From Myrica gale (taxonomy: Eukaryota > Streptophyta > Magnoliopsida > Fagales > Myricaceae), in NCBI GenBank assembly GCA_963930655.1, contig OZ005610.1, positions 26,560,501-26,624,500 of the forward strand: 64,000 nucleotides of DNA, given 5' to 3'. Below, one piece after another: positions 11,221 to 25,414 of this stretch (position 1 is the stretch's first letter; each line of letters starts with the position of its first letter). The notes below the pieces were generated by a model. The model worked only from the letters and a program-made list of their open reading frames with translations. It had not been told where the DNA came from and ran no database searches. Position numbers and translations under genes: made by a program.

Positions 11221-14200
11221 ATGTTGCACAGCAAGACATTCGTCAAGAAAACCAGAGGCGGCAAAGTGAACAAGGTCTTTTTGCACCCTTTCTATCTTAA
11301 TTCTAAGTTTTCTCTTCTTTCTTCGTCTTGACCCGATTATGGTTTTTTTTTTCTTTTTTTTTGTGTGTGTGTGGGGGGGGGGGGGTTGTTCTTCGCTGCA
11401 GCAAGTCAGAGAGCACTATCTCAGAGACGACATCTACTGTGGAGCTCCAATCTGCAAAGTCTGCGACTCCTCCACTGCTCGCTTGAGTCCCTCCGCTTCC
11501 ACCATTCTCATTGTCGACACAAATGTAGCTCTCAATCAGGTATATTAATTTCCATTACCCATGGAGTTTTACACTTTTTTACCTCAACAATACAATTCGA
11601 GTTTCTCTCTTTTTTTTTTTATGTGTTTTAAACTCTTTGACTGCAGATTGATTTGCTTGAGAATCCGGCCATTGACAATGTTGTCATGCTATCAATTGTG
11701 CTGGAAGAGGTTAAGAACAAGAACATGGGGGTGTACAATAGAGTTAGAGCTTTATGCAGCAATTCCTTGAGGAGATTCTTTGTGTTTGCCAATGAGCACC
11801 ATAAGTACAGTCTTTTTACTTTGTCGTATAGTTTCATCTATTCGGATGTTTGCTGTGCGAATCTGCAATGGGAGGTTTTTGGGAATGTGATCGTTGTTCA
11901 TTTGGGTATATTATAGAGGCCCAGGAGAGTTGAAATATGTGCAAGGACTTCTAAGTTTCAAGAAAAAAACTGAATGTTTTATAGTTGTTGGCTTCTCTTT
12001 TATTGTTCTCTTAGCTGATGCAATTCATTTCTTGACTTCCATATGATTGTCCTGTGGTTTCTTTGAGTTTCTTTCATATTTTCCAGTGATACTGTTGTCA
12101 TTACTATTTGAAGTTTTCTACACTATCTGACAATTTTTTTGCATTTTTCCTTGGTAGGGATACCTTTGTCAAGGAAATGAATAAAGAAAGTAAAAATGAT
12201 CGTAATGACAGAGGTTTGCTCTTGGCACAATCGCAGAATCCTGAAAATTTACAATATGCTCTGCCTTTGTAGATGTTGCTTTATCTCTGTAAATCTTCCT
12301 CCTGTTTATACTTGCAGTGGAAAGAAGACCCTCATGTTGTTTTCAATGATAAAAGTTGCCTTTTTTCATACTATGGAATTCCTTCATACTTGAAACTTTA
12401 GTTCATAGGAATACAATTGCAAGTAAACCTAATTAGTATATTTGACTATTACAATTCAATTTACATGATTCACATCTGTTTCTTCATTCCTTTCTCATGC
12501 CAATGACTACTGATTTCAATGTATTACCTTCCACCCTCCCTCCTTGCTTCCTCTCCAATAAGGAATACATCTGAGGTCTGGTTCATGGAAATGTATCAAA
12601 ATTGTGATAATTACTAATTAGGTAGCTATAACATTTGATTGCTTCAGAGAAGGCATTTTCAAATTCCCAGTTCTAACATCTAAAAGTATTGAATCAGCAA
12701 TTCGGGTGGCTGCTCAATGGTATAAGACTCATCTTGGTGGCGCTACTCATGTTTTACTTATAACTAACGATCGGGAGAATAAGAGGAAGGCTATTGAAGA
12801 GGGAATTTCTGCAGAGACAAGTAAGATATCTCTAGCTGTAGTTCTGGCATCTCATCAGTGGCTCCATTGTCTGCATAGATGGGATTGAGACTTTACTATC
12901 AATATTGTCATCATGACTATGATCAATGGTTACAAATATTCTGCCGGCGAAGCTTAATTGTGAATTGTTGTCTTATATTCAGTTGAGTCATATGTGAAAT
13001 CATTGGATCAACCTGAGTTGCTTGACCTGCTAGTGCAACCTATATCAGAAGATGTCAACATGGAAGAAGTTGAAGACTTGAGACCGTCAAAGAGGAAAAT
13101 CATGTATACAGAGGTTTGTGTTGAGTTTGCCTTTTGTAGTCTAAGGATTTGGTAAGTCATAAGGATGATGCCATCATGATATGGGCATTGGGCTTAATAA
13201 ATTTCTTGCTCTCTGTTCTCTTGTCAGCATAAGCCAATGTCTGAGATTACTTCTGGTTTGCATCGTGGAATATACCATCAGGGGAAACTTCGCGTCAACC
13301 GTTACAATCCATTTGAAGCTTATGTTGGGAGTGAGAGCATTGGTGACGAAATAATTATCTATGGGCGTACAAACATGAATAGGGCTTTTGATGGTGACAT
13401 AGTGGCAGTAGAACTGCTGCCCCAAGATCAGTGGCATGAAGAGAAGTCTCTATCCATAGCCGAAGAAGGTATGTTAGAAGATGTCATGCCTTTTGGGCCT
13501 CTTAGATGATATACACCTGTTTAAACATGTAATATTATTTTTTGGTGCACCAACTGAGAAAAAAAGATGATAAAGTTGCTTAAACGTGGATGATTTGAGG
13601 ACATCGTTCTTGTTTCTGTTTAGTCTCATTTGTTTTGAAAGCTATGCATTCTTCTACACTCCAGAGGAAAGTTCTGTAGATGTTTATGGGATATTTCTAC
13701 TTCTTTAAGGGGTAATTTCATTTAGTCAATGCACTTTATCTTAATGTTGCTCATTAGAGAACCTCAAGGGGCATTTTAGTATCACAATAGTCATATTGCA
13801 TTACTCAATTATATAGTGCAAAGAACTAGGCAGGTTCAAAGTACAAATACTCGTGCTTAGTAATAGTAAAGCTCCTGTTGGTTTTGCAGAAGATGAGGAC
13901 GAAGATGTTCATTTAGTTCCGAGCAGCACTGATGATGCTCCAAGAATTACAAGTCTTGTGCAGGGTTCTTCTGGAGACTTAAATTTAGCGTCATCTCGTC
14001 CATCCGGTCGGGTAATTGGTATTATAAAGCGAAACTGGCATTCGTAAGTGAACTTCTCATTCAGAGCCAGTCCATGTGGGTTTACAAATATATTGATGAT
14101 TTTAGTACTGTTGAGTGATATTATGGACAATGTTTTATCTTCATTTAAACTTGCTCGGCCCTAGTAGATAGTTTCTTATTCTTGTTTCTATGGAAAAATA

Positions 14201-17200
14201 TAAGGGGTATCTTTTCTTTTTCCTCAGCTGTTTAAGGCTTTCTTTTTTCGTTGTTTGAATTATTTTGAATAATTTTGGAACTCAGAACCACTTCATATTA
14301 TGTTTCACCCACTGAATCTATGTCACAACTATTTTGCTTTGGATGTGCCACCCTTCAACTCACATTATTCTAGTATCAGCATTTAAATGGTGTAGAGCAG
14401 TTCAGATTTAAAAATTTCATTACATCTTCTTGTGACATGCACATCTGAAATGACATTGACAGTGAAGTCTAATTGTAGTCTGTGAAAATGTGCAGAACTT
14501 ATCTGTCTCAAGATTATATTTGGGGATACATTCATTTTGACTTTTCGTTTCACGGTTCAACTTTTACTGCGTATTATTCTTGTGGGTTGGAAAGTGCATA
14601 TATTTCTTTTAGCTAGTTAAACATGTTTTAGGTTGCAAAGGCCCATCTTGTGTGGGTTGGAAAGTACTTATATTTCTTTTACTAGCTAAATCTAATGTTT
14701 TAGCTTGCAAATGCACATCTTGTTTGATGCTCTGGCTAGTGTCATTTCTCTCACTGACTTCTCTGGTAATGTGTTCTCTTTGTCTAATGTGAAAATTAAA
14801 TAATTTTGTGCAGTTATTGTGGATCTTTGGAGCCAATGCCTATGCCTGCAGGTAGTGGAGGTACAGCCCATGCCTTATTTGTCTCCAAAGATCGCAGGAT
14901 TCCTAAGATTCGAATTCATACTCGACAACTTGAGAATCTTCTCGACAAGAGAATTATTGTGGCAGTGGATTCTTGGGACCGTCTTTCTCGACATCCTTCT
15001 GGCCACTATGTGCGGACCATAGGAGAAATAGGTGACAGAGACACAGAAAGTGAGGTATGTAATCTCAATATTCTCCTTGCCAACAAGAGAAATAGGTGGT
15101 AGAGATACTGAAAGTGAGGTGTGTTTCATAGCTATAAACGGACTGATAAATTTAGATGTGAATAACATCTATTAGTTTTGTTGATGCCACAGGTGGTCTT
15201 GATAGAGAATGATATAAACTCAAGACCATTTTCTTCTCAAGTTCTAGCATGCCTGCCACCTTTGCCATGGTCTGTGTCTTCTGGAGATTTAGCAAATCCT
15301 ATCAGGCAGGATTTGCGACATTTGCGTGTCTTTAGTGTGGATCCTCCAGGTATGTGACCCGTTGGTTTATCCATTAGATTTCAGTTCATTATTGCCTCAT
15401 CATCGTCATCATCATTATTAAACTTTTCTTCTAAATTGTCGTCTTCTTGTCCTTTTTATATGTTATTGATTTCTTTCTTGATATTTCTTGACGTTGGATA
15501 GGTGCAAGCAGTTTATTAGATATCAAGTAACATACTGCATCCATCTGGTTTGTGCAGGATGCAAGGATATTGATGATGCACTGCATTGTACAAGTCTTCC
15601 AAATGGAAATTTTGAAGTTGGAGTGCGTATCCTATAACATGCTGACAATGTCAATATCTATGGGGTTTGAGGTGTAGCTGTGCAGTTAAAGGACAGTATA
15701 CATATTCTACATTTCAATGAATGAATTCATCAGTTTCAAGGACACTTAAAGTTTCTGATATCTTAGTAGTTATTTGTTAGTAAGTCTTTGATCCATCGGC
15801 TTTGGAGGATATAAGACTTTACACGTGGCATTGATTATAAAGATGTTCATATATCTGTATAAATTTTTTGTTGTCATACATACTGGACCACAGTTTATTT
15901 ATGGGAAGAGGCTTGATGGTGTTATTAATGTTATTACATTATATATGTAGTTTGTGAATCTTTATTGTTTAAAATGTACAAATGTACCTGCAATGTCCAT
16001 CTTTAATGACACTCGATTAGATATTGCTGATGTAACAAATTTTGTGCACCCTGGCACCCCAATTGATTATGAGGCTGCAGAAAGAGGCACATCTGTCTAC
16101 CTTGTTGAACGGCGAATTGACATGCTTCCTAAACCTCTGACAGAAGGTAAGTTCTTTTCTTATTTTCTCTCATCATATGAACTAATGATTCTGTATTGGC
16201 GTTGCTTGCTCGTATGGTTGATTTTTGTTTGGGTGAAGCTCACGCAGTGTAAGTTTTATCTTGCAGATATATGTTCTCTTCGAGCTGATGTGGAAAGGCT
16301 AGCTTTCTCTGTTATTTGGGTATGTGCTACTTCATTTAATCATGGTAAAGGATTTTCAGCTTTTAGTGGACTGTGAGAATAGATGGACTAAGTATTTGCA
16401 GAATAGATGGACTAAGTATATGCAGATACATCTATTTATTATACATACATATGTTTACATGTATCTATGTCTACATGTATGCATGTATATTTGTGAATTC
16501 TGGAAGGGGAGGTTTCACCTCAGACGTTGTGCTTTGTATTTCTTTAGGAGTTTTGAGGAACTAATTATCTTTGCTTTCATCTTATATTTGATGATTGATG
16601 ATATGTATACAACCTAGAGAGGTGACATGCATGGACTTCATTAGCAGAAATGCTTGCGCACATATACCTTAATGCGAACTCGTATGCACACACCTGGAGT
16701 GTCTTATTGGGCTGACCATGTCTGGTATAGGTTTTCGTTTTTGGTTTCCTTACGTAATTTGTTTTGCCTAAATTTCAGGAAATGACACCTGATGCAGAGA
16801 TTATTTCTAAAAGATACACCAAAAGTGTGATAAAATCCTGCGCGGCATTGTCTTATATTGAAGCTCAGGCAAGGATGGATGATAGGTACTATTTGACTTC
16901 TGATACTTGAAATTTTTTAGGTTGGTTCGTTGGCAACACGTATGGAATTTTCCATTTCTTCCTCGATTACGGCAATGATGTATGTTTTTATTTACAAAGT
17001 TAATTCACTACCCAACGCCACTAAAATTTCTGATCCCATATAAGAGTTGTGACATGTTGACTAAATTGTGGTTGATTTCTCATTCCATGGACCAGCTGGT
17101 TGCTTCATCTTCTGTTTTGATGTTGATGGCCATTAACCTCGTTTCTTCTAGATTTGCAATATTATTTTCCTTTGATTTAATGTCGAAACTGTTTGGTTAT

Positions 17201-19627
17201 TTTCATTTCATTTGCAGTCGATTGATGGATCCACTAACAACAGATTTAAGAAATATGAATGCTTTAGCAAAGGTAAGCATTCTTTGTTGACTCCTTTACT
17301 CATTTATTCCTGAGATCATAATTTGAAAAGTGTGTATTTTAATGCCTTCAGATAATGAGGTTGAGGCGTATTGAAAGAGGGGCCTTAACTCTTGCTTCCG
17401 CTGAAGTCAAATTTCAAATTGACACTGAGACTCATGACCCTCTTGATATTGGTATGTTATCCGACGAAAATTTTATTTTCCAGTTGACTCCCCTACTTGA
17501 TTTCGTTGATCAATTTCTAAATAAATCATCTGGATCCATAAGCTATTTATTAAAGGCCTAGTCCAATTGCCCATTGATGCTTTAGAAGCATCGGATGTTA
17601 ATTTTCTTATTTATATTGTACTAAGTTTAATGATTAATTGTACGTGGTCTCTTCAGGTATGTACCAGATTAGGGAAGCAAACCAAATGGTTGAGGAGTTC
17701 ATGCTTGCTGCTAATGTTTCAGTTGCAGGAAAGATTCTTGAAGATTTCCCTTTATGTTCACTTTTAAGGTAAAGTGGCAGGTTTTTCGTGTGTTTGAATC
17801 GGAATAGACCAATGACCAGATCCACCTATCATCGCCAGCATAACCATAAAAGAGATAATTAAAAAGTGAGAGCCGTTATTAAAACATTGTAAAGTTGAGG
17901 CACAGGAAGAGGTCCGGAACCCTCTATCCATTCCTTAAGCCATTTTCAAAGTCAGTTGATGAGTCTTCTGTCAAGTGAGTCGCCGGGAATCCATCAGCCA
18001 ATTAACATTGCCCGCAGATGAAGAATCTTTCATTCCGTGCTGTGTCGCTCTCTCCCCTCGTCTTCTGCAATCCCCCCCTCCCCTCTTCTCCCGCAGCAGT
18101 TGGAGCTGGTGAGAGATGGTTATTCAAGGGTTACACTTTGACTTGAGGAGATTCATTCAGATTGTAGTATTTAGTATATAAAGCAAAGTCATAGAGCAAA
18201 GACATCACTCCTAAGATAAAGAAAAAGATTGCAAGCTAGTAACTGAATTTGAAATTTTTTTGCTTGCACTGGTGAACAACTAGTCTAGAGATTTGTATTG
18301 CTGTTCTCAAGCTGTGCCATACTTTTGGGTCATTATGATTAATTGGTTCTTTATGCAGGCGACATCCTACCCCAACCAGGGAGATGCTTGAACCTTTTCT
18401 GCGTACAGCTGGTGCTGTTGGTCTCAACTTGGATGCCTCTTCATCAAAAGCACTCGCAGATTCACTTGACCGTGCTGTGGTAAGTCAGTATTGTGGTTAT
18501 CTAAGTTACGTATGCTTTGTCTGGGTTGTGGTTCTTTCATTTGCTGCTGTATGTTGGGTAGTGTAGAGGTTTGTAATTTTGGCATTGTGCTGTCTTAATG
18601 TGCACTGGTATTGAAGTTTGTGATTATGTTTTAGAGACGTCATCAGAACTCTCTCTCTCTCTCTCTGTCATACACACATTTTCTGAGAATAAGATAAATG
18701 TTTGCCAGGGTGATGATCCATACTTCAATAAGCTGATCAGGATATTGGCAACTAGATGCATGACACAGGTAACTTCACCTGAATAGTAGATTGAATTCAG
18801 AATGATTTTCTGCAAAGACATACCTAAGGTGCATGCTTTTTGACTTGGATTGAAAAAATAGGCGGTTTATTTCTGTAGCGGGGATCTCAGCCCTCCAGAA
18901 TATCATCATTATGGGCTTGCAGCGCCTTTATATACTCATTTCACTTCTCCTATAAGGAGATATGCTGGTTAGTGTCAGTTTTCACCATGCGGTGCTTAGA
19001 TGGCAAATGTTATGCTGTAAAAACTAAGTTTGAAACTTACTATTGTTGCAGATATCATTGTTCACCGATTGCTTGCTGCATCTTTAGGGATTTGCAAGCT
19101 TCCACCAATATTCCAAGACAGACCCCAACTTACTAGTGTTGCTGACAGTATGAAACTCTTTGCTGTTAGAATTTTGTTGCCTTGCTATTTGATTGTTTGC
19201 TGCTGGATGCTGGATAAATTATGCTGATAGAAGAATACATTTGCTGCTGGCTTGCATATTTTAATGAATAACATTAGAGCAAGTCACTCTTTTGTTTGAA
19301 TCAACTTGAAGTGGATGTACTCCAACTTCAAGTTCTCAGGGGATGCAATGAGAGTTTTTTTATCTACTCTCCAATTTCAATATTCACAAATGCTGTAGGC
19401 ATCTTTTGAGGTTCACTGATCAATTTTATCTTCAGACCTCCCACTACCGTAGTTAGACTGTTCTTTGTCGCCTTTAAACGGGCCAGTGCTGTGTCGAGCT
19501 TTAAGAAGGCTTCTTGTTTTAAAATTTGTTCAGATTTAAATTATCGTCACAGAAATGCCCAGATGGCGGGTAGGGCATCAGTAGAGCTGCATACTCTCAT
19601 CTACTTCAGGAAAAGGTATAGACCATG

Positions 19628-19664
<37 letters not shown>

Positions 19665-20262
19665 CTCTCACTAGCACACTGGCAAATGTAATCTGTCTTT
19701 GCTCGTGTAGGCCCACTGACACAGAGGCCAGAATAGTGAAGATAAGAGCCAATGGTTTTATAGTATTTGTGCCCAAGTACGTTTCTAACCATTTGCTAGA
19801 TTGTCTCTCTTTGTCCACCTCTCTTTGGGCATTTATCGTTTCTCAAACTTCGAGTTCTGTGGTACTGCTTTTATTTGTCAATCCATTAACTACTTAATAG
19901 AGGACACATCGTATAGGGAAAAACAGTTCATATTCCAGTACTTGATCATTGCTTCATTAGCTTGGTGAAAGAGTTGAAGGGTGACTACTGAGATATAATC
20001 TTCTTGAGGGTTGTTAATAATATGCATGTGTCCTTTTTTTCCTTTTCTTCTTTTTTCCCTCAGGTATGGTATAGAAGGCCCTGTGTACTTGACAACAAGA
20101 AGCGAGAAGGGCGGCGGAGAATGGTTTGTTGACGAACAACAGCAGAAGATTAGAAAGATGGATGGTAGCCTTTCTTATACTGTGCTGCAGACTGTAAAAA
20201 TTCACATGGAGGTTGTTGAGCCACAGCCCAACCGGCCGAAACTTCAGCTCATGCTTATTTAG
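11221..20262 (+). CDS. RRP44A: Exosome exonuclease RRP44/DIS3 homologue
   Basis: This is the catalytic subunit of the nuclear/cytoplasmic RNA exosome, a 3'-5' exoribonuclease with a PIN endonuclease domain. The 24 exons join in phase to 934 codons, close to the 933 aa I recall for Arabidopsis RRP44A. Exons: 11221-11274, 11402-11539, 11647-11804, 12158-12213, 12698-12820, 12983-13113, 13228-13468, 13890-14043, 14814-15054, 15193-15349, 15558-15626, 16021-16146, 16267-16319, 16779-16885, 17218-17272, 17352-17451, 17657-17768, 18359-18479, 18709-18768, 18862-18967, 19052-19147, 19534-19615, 19711-19776, 20064-20262. The start gives [15 protein letters not shown], the conserved N-terminus. The PIN motif VDTNV has D57. 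Cold-shock domains follow. The RNB active site [13 protein letters not shown] is at about 481-493, and TSPIRRYAD is present. An S1 domain ends the protein. All key residues are present, so the gene looks functional. Confidence 0.97.
11373..11385 (+). repeat. Poly-G tract (13 G) in RRP44 intron 1
   Basis: A GT run is followed by 13 G within a 127-bp intron, only 16 bases upstream of the acceptor. It is one of four long C/G homopolymers in the window. It is a likely site of length polymorphism and sequencing error. Confidence 0.9.
15022..15124 (+). repeat. Short duplication of an RRP44 exon end and its donor
   Basis: The end of exon 9 with its splice donor (15022-15060, gagaaataggtgacagagac...) is copied in the following intron (about 15088-15124) with a few differences. 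The copy keeps AGTGAGGTgtGT, a usable GT donor. The true exon end was chosen at 15054 because it joins in phase to exon 10. Confidence 0.7.
19628..19670 (+). repeat. CT microsatellite in RRP44 intron 22
   Basis: About 43 bp of (CT)n with one TT interruption follow closely after the donor at 19616. A shorter (CT)n tract lies at about 18650-18666 in another intron of the same gene. Confidence 0.9.
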
Positions 20263-20453
20263 ATGAGTCAATGGCATTGCCTTGTATCCAATAACGAAGC
20301 TTTATAGAGCTACAGTGATTATCGGTTTGAAACATAGGTGGATTCTAGTGGGATAGAGGAATGTAGTAAGATTGTACTATAGCTTGATCCAAGTTAATTT
20401 TATTTATTTGATTCTCATCTCTTCCTGGTTCCAATTGTGTTTTTTTTTAGCAA

Positions 20454-20546
20454 TTTCAAGTGTGCTTTTGATGAACTGATTTAGTTTCAAATGTGCTCGC
20501 GATGATCTGATTTAGTTTCAAATTAGCTCGTGATGAACTGATTTAG
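20454..20546 (+). repeat. Three 31-bp tandem repeats between RRP44 and PILS
   Basis: Units of exactly 31 bp start at 20454, 20485 and 20516. Each opens with TTTCAA and closes with CTGATTTAG. The array lies in the convergent 3' spacer (20263-21019), which otherwise holds only presumed 3' UTRs. Confidence 0.8.
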
Positions 20547-21019
20547 TCGACACCTGAGATATTAGGATAAAAAAGTGTTGGTGAGTCTTGCCACCAACTG
20601 TCATTGGACGACATGTAGTAATTGTTCAAGTGAACGACTTGTGGCACTATACTGAGTTGTCATGAACAAGGATATGTATTTTGGATGGAGGGCGGGTACT
20701 ATAGGCACAATAAAAAACAATATCACGGAAGAAGAATTTGTCGTATAGATATAGTAATGAAGGCCTCTCGACCAATAGATCTGTTGAGCCACTAGCCTCT
20801 TGTGCTTGGATATGAAAAACCTTAAGGGTACACGAAAAATATATCCAAAATTTTAGTCAAAGAATACAGAATCAAATACTGAATTCAGAAGGCATAGAAG
20901 TACACAATGTAGTATGTATACAAGCATGGACCATATATAATGGCTTTCAAGTCCAGGGTATCTCTCGTTCTCTTCTAATGTTTTCAGAAATGGTGGATTC
21001 TGAACTGAAGATAGGCTCC

Positions 21020-24000
21020 TCAAGACAAGATCCACAAGTATACTGTTGGCCAAACTGTGAGTGCGAGAGCTGCAACTATGTATGTCCAAAGAAACAGAAC
21101 CGAACACTCTTCTTGGCCCACATCAAACAGCTGGGTCATGGTGCCTGCGAAATAATTTTGTTTAATTACAAAGAAACATGTTTGATAAAGATGTGGTAAG
21201 ACATCATAATGCTTTAGTTAGTTCTCATGGACTGCATATTTTACGAGTTACTAACCAATATTCATGGCAGGAGGCAGCGTGAACTGGACCATCAAAACAA
21301 AGTGGTAAAGAGGGTCTGCAGGGAGGAAGCCAAGCTCGGTAGCTGCTTTAAAAACCCCGATACCGATTACAGGAAGTAGAACATATCGAACGAAAACCAC
21401 TGCAACGATGATTGACAGCTTGACTTTTGATGAGCGTAGGCCTATATGATTTAACATAACAGCAAGTTAGAGATTTTTTTCTATGAGCGTAAGCCTATAT
21501 GTTGACCAGAATGACCAAAGTTATATTACCTTGAGTGAGGTTGCCTCCAAGTATAAGAGTGATGCAAGGAATTGTCCCATCCCTGCAGAGACGTCTTTCA
21601 TTAATTGGTTTGGAAATAAACAAATTATTGACAGGCTAAATCCTTCCTCCACAAAATAAAAATTCAAACAAAGGTAGATTCAGTTTGGGTTATTACTTTG
21701 AAAAGTCGTTTTCTCCCCTTCTATTCACCAGAGAATAGTTGTTTAACAAATCGGTGGAAATATTGGTTCGTATTTCATGAGACAAAAGGGAATTCTGAGT
21801 GTTACCCAAGAAGTTGAATGGACTCTTGGATGACCCGTAGGGGGGCGTTTTCACCAACCACTAGATTCTTCAGCCATGAAATTGCCCCAAAGATGAGTCC
21901 CACAATCTGATTTTTGACAGAGAAGAGATAAATTCGTTACCTATCGTTTACATGAATGATACATTACCCTTCTCAAACCTTGTCAAGCAGGTAGATGAAG
22001 AAGAAATGTTTAGAAAACTAACAGCCCCTAGTGTTGGCGGTGCCAATAGCTCCTCCAGAATCTGGTGAAGAAATCCAATTACTTTATTCCACAATGACAC
22101 ATGTCCCTTCTCCACTCTGTTGGCTGATCCTTGGTCTACAATCTGTAGTTAGTGGGGGTTTTGAATAGTCCACGCAATGATTTAGGGAGTTTAGTATGTG
22201 TCTTAACAGGAAAACGGATTCCGTATTTGCAATGGTTTTTGTGTTACATAGGGGACTTACAACTTCGTTCTGAGAGTCATCAACTGATTTGATCGATGAC
22301 ACAGTTATAGCTAAGTGTTCTTGATCGTCCGCCTTGAGAAGGTGAGTTTCCCCATCAGCATCTAAATCATTGTTTGGTGTTTTTGAGACCTTCTCGCCTT
22401 CTTCAAGTGCTTTGAATTTCATTGACGAGGTTCGTACCAGCTGGTAAGTATAAGTCCAGATGAAGAAACCACCAAGCTGCAATAGCCAGCCAATGCAAAC
22501 AGTGGTGAGGACTTCAGCATAAAAAGAGCACCCTCAAGGAGTGGATGTTTTGCTGCCCCATGGAATTGTGGGGTTAAGGCTCTATGCAGTTGAGTAAAGC
22601 ATAGATGAGTGTAGGTGAGAAGTAGTATGGTTGCATTACCGCCATGGAGAAAGATGCGTATGAGAGTCCAACAGATCTACAAACACTGCGCTTGCCAAAC
22701 GGGCTCCCTTCTTCATTACAGATTGCAGGGACAATGATAAGGAGAAGGTTTCCCAGGTTTCCTGAATAACAAGCTAATTGTGAGAATTTGACTTTGCAGA
22801 AATAGATCCCTAGCTAGAAGGAGCTGAAAGCTATGGACACGGCCAGAATACCTGATGAACATGTAGCGATGATCAAGCCTTCCAGATGAGGCTTCGGCCT
22901 CAATATTTTCACAACTATCCATCCAAGGATTCCTCCAAATAAAAAGGTAAGACCAATGTTTATTGGCATAAACCACCTGAAGAGATTATGGGACAAGATA
23001 CAGTTAAGGCATGGAGACTTAGTATAATGGTCCAACTGGATGCAATAGTTACCGATTTGGTCTAGCAAATTGTGGAGGCTTCTACCAAATTGCTTCTAAT
23101 TAGGGCTCAAATGCATCATGTTATTGTGACTGGAGGCAGAGGCTCAAGCCTGAAAATTCGCTCAAAAATATGGACAACATCTGTGGTTCTAACCAGAGCT
23201 CAAGCCCCAATTTTTTAAAGTAGCTTCTTGTTTGGGTCAAAAACTAGGGAATCGCCAAAGCATAAAGAAACTCGAGAGTTCTTTGTACGCTTTACAAGAC
23301 TTACATGTCATCTTAATAGGTTTGAAATCTGACTAAACCGAGTTCAGGCATTGTTTTCTCCAAAGATAAACAAAACAAATATTGCAAATGGCATTCATAA
23401 GTGTCCTTCAACATAAATCATCTACGAGGTGTAACTTTTAACTGTGTATTTCTGAAAATTCTAGAATTCACCCTGCTAATTTTTCTCTTTTGAATTTGTG
23501 ACCGCATTCATAACTGTTTGGCCAAACGGACGGATTTTTCTTTGTTCTTAATTTTTGTCCTTTATGACGAACTGCATATCTAACTTAGATTACTATGTCC
23601 ATATACGTTTCCTGTTGTAAGAAAGAATTATAAAAGAGAGTATCAAAGATGCCTCATTTAACTGGGGAAAAAGAAATTCACTGGAAAAAGAACAAAATAT
23701 ACGCTAGTAACCCACCAGGAAATGATGTCTTGGAGGGTGACAGTCTGGGCCAGATTTGCGAACATGAGTGAGGGAGTGAACACCATGAAAACGATCTGAA
23801 TAAGCAACAAAAATACTCAGAATTCCAATAATTCAAGATCGAAAGCAGGACTAGAAGAGCATAATCACATTGCGATTCTTTTAACTTGCACTGGCTAAAC
23901 AATGGAGAAGCTTAACTTTTCTAAAGTTGTCTAATAAAAGGAGAAAAGTAACTTTTCTGAAGCTTATATATGTATGCATGCAGGCATTACCTTGTTTAAG

Positions 24001-24125
24001 GATTTTCTCGCGTCGGCAGGGAGAAGATTTAGATACTCGGTCGCCATGAACGCTCCCAATATACTGATCAAGAGGACTTGCAAGATTGGCATGGATGCCA
24101 CCTCAAAGAGTGACCAGAAACCCAT
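21020..24125 (-). CDS. PILS: PIN-LIKES (PILS) family auxin carrier
   Basis: PILS proteins are ER-membrane carriers of the auxin efflux carrier (Mem_trans) superfamily and regulate intracellular auxin. Ten exons join in phase to 420 codons: 23991-24125, 23716-23795, 22852-22976, 22640-22761, 22261-22476, 22023-22142, 21806-21906, 21530-21582, 21256-21441, 21020-21144. The start at 24125 gives MGFWSLFEVASMPILQVLL, a first membrane helix. Family signatures include VFTPSLMFANLAQTVT, INIGLTFLFGG, TCSSGNLGNLLLIIVPAICNE, LAPPTLGAIVGLIFG, ADPLYHFVLMVQ and the C-terminal LFLWTYIVAALALTVW. The hydrophilic central loop (about residues 170-230) separates two bundles of about five helices. No breaks were found. 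Length is usual for the family. I cannot tell which PILS paralogue it is. Transcription may start well upstream (see 26143-26394). Confidence 0.95.
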
Positions 24126-25414
24126 CTTCGATTTTCCTTCTTTGCGAAACTTGGCAAGGAGATAGAAGGTGATATTTGGTTGTGCTTCCTTTTGGTTTCT
24201 TTGATGTGCAACAGGGGTTTCACGTCTGGTCAGATATGTGAGCTACTTGGGAACCCTTCAGTAGAGTACTATTTCAGTTCTAATAGAAGAGAAGAAAAAT
24301 CCTGCGAAACAGTACCAGAGAAAACAAAGTTTGTCATCATAACTGAAAACGAAAACAAAAGGTGAGAACAGACAAGTTCCCAAGGAAACCCGGCAAAGCT
24401 AAATTGAACCGTTTGGAAATACATGAATCTGAATGAGCAACGGTCCACACCTCGGGGAGGAAAGAACCATGAAGGTACCACCCCTTGTCAGGACTTGGGA
24501 GCAGTACGGTCTCAATGTGCCCCAACTATTAATGGTGCGCGTCCACTGCAATTAATTCTAGTGCTTCTGCTAATCACAATTCACAGCCACCTTTCTTGTA
24601 TGGGTTTTCCCCTGTTATAGTATGTTCTAATTCAATTAATGTTGATGCAGATAGCTGTGAAAATTTTTGTACTCCTATACGGCATACCCCGTTTGGGTTT
24701 GGAGTTTAAGACAACATACAGTTCTGAAAACAGAGTATTTAACTTGGAGGTCAGTGGTTATTGGGGGCAACATTTTTGGGGTCCGCTAACGCCAAAAGGT
24801 CATTGTGGATAGAACTGTCCCAGATCTTTCCGCCTGTGCCATCTACATAATAATATGAAGTCGACAAACGTACAATCCTACCTACGGCGTGGAGAGAAAC
24901 ATTTACTTATTTTATGCGCAGATTTGACGTGTTCATAGATTCACTATCTGACAATTCTTTAGATTATTTCTGAAATCAAACGAAATGTTTTTTTTTCTAA
25001 GCAAAATCAAACGAAATGTTAATTGAATCTGTCCGTTTTCTTTGGCCAGTTAATTAATTGAATATTATAAACAGTTAAAAGTAATGGTGCTTGTCGTTTT
25101 CTAATTAATGCAATCAAAGCTGCCATGTGTGAAGCTGAAAAAAATAGAAAAAGAGAAGGGGGCAGTTTCCTCTCTCATCTTTTCCTCCACGCCAGTGGCT
25201 AATTGAGTTGATGAAATTGAACATATCCAGAAAAGAAAGGCATCACTGGACCCAGGAAGGTGGCCTAGCAGCCACTGGTGTGGCGGAAAAGATAAAAGGG
25301 GAAACTGGTCCCTTCTCTTTTAGTATTCTTTTCAGCTTCACACATTGGCAGATTCCTTCTTTAGCTCTAACAAGCTAGGCAAGTAGCCTACCTTTTTTTT
25401 CTTTCTCCTCCTTT

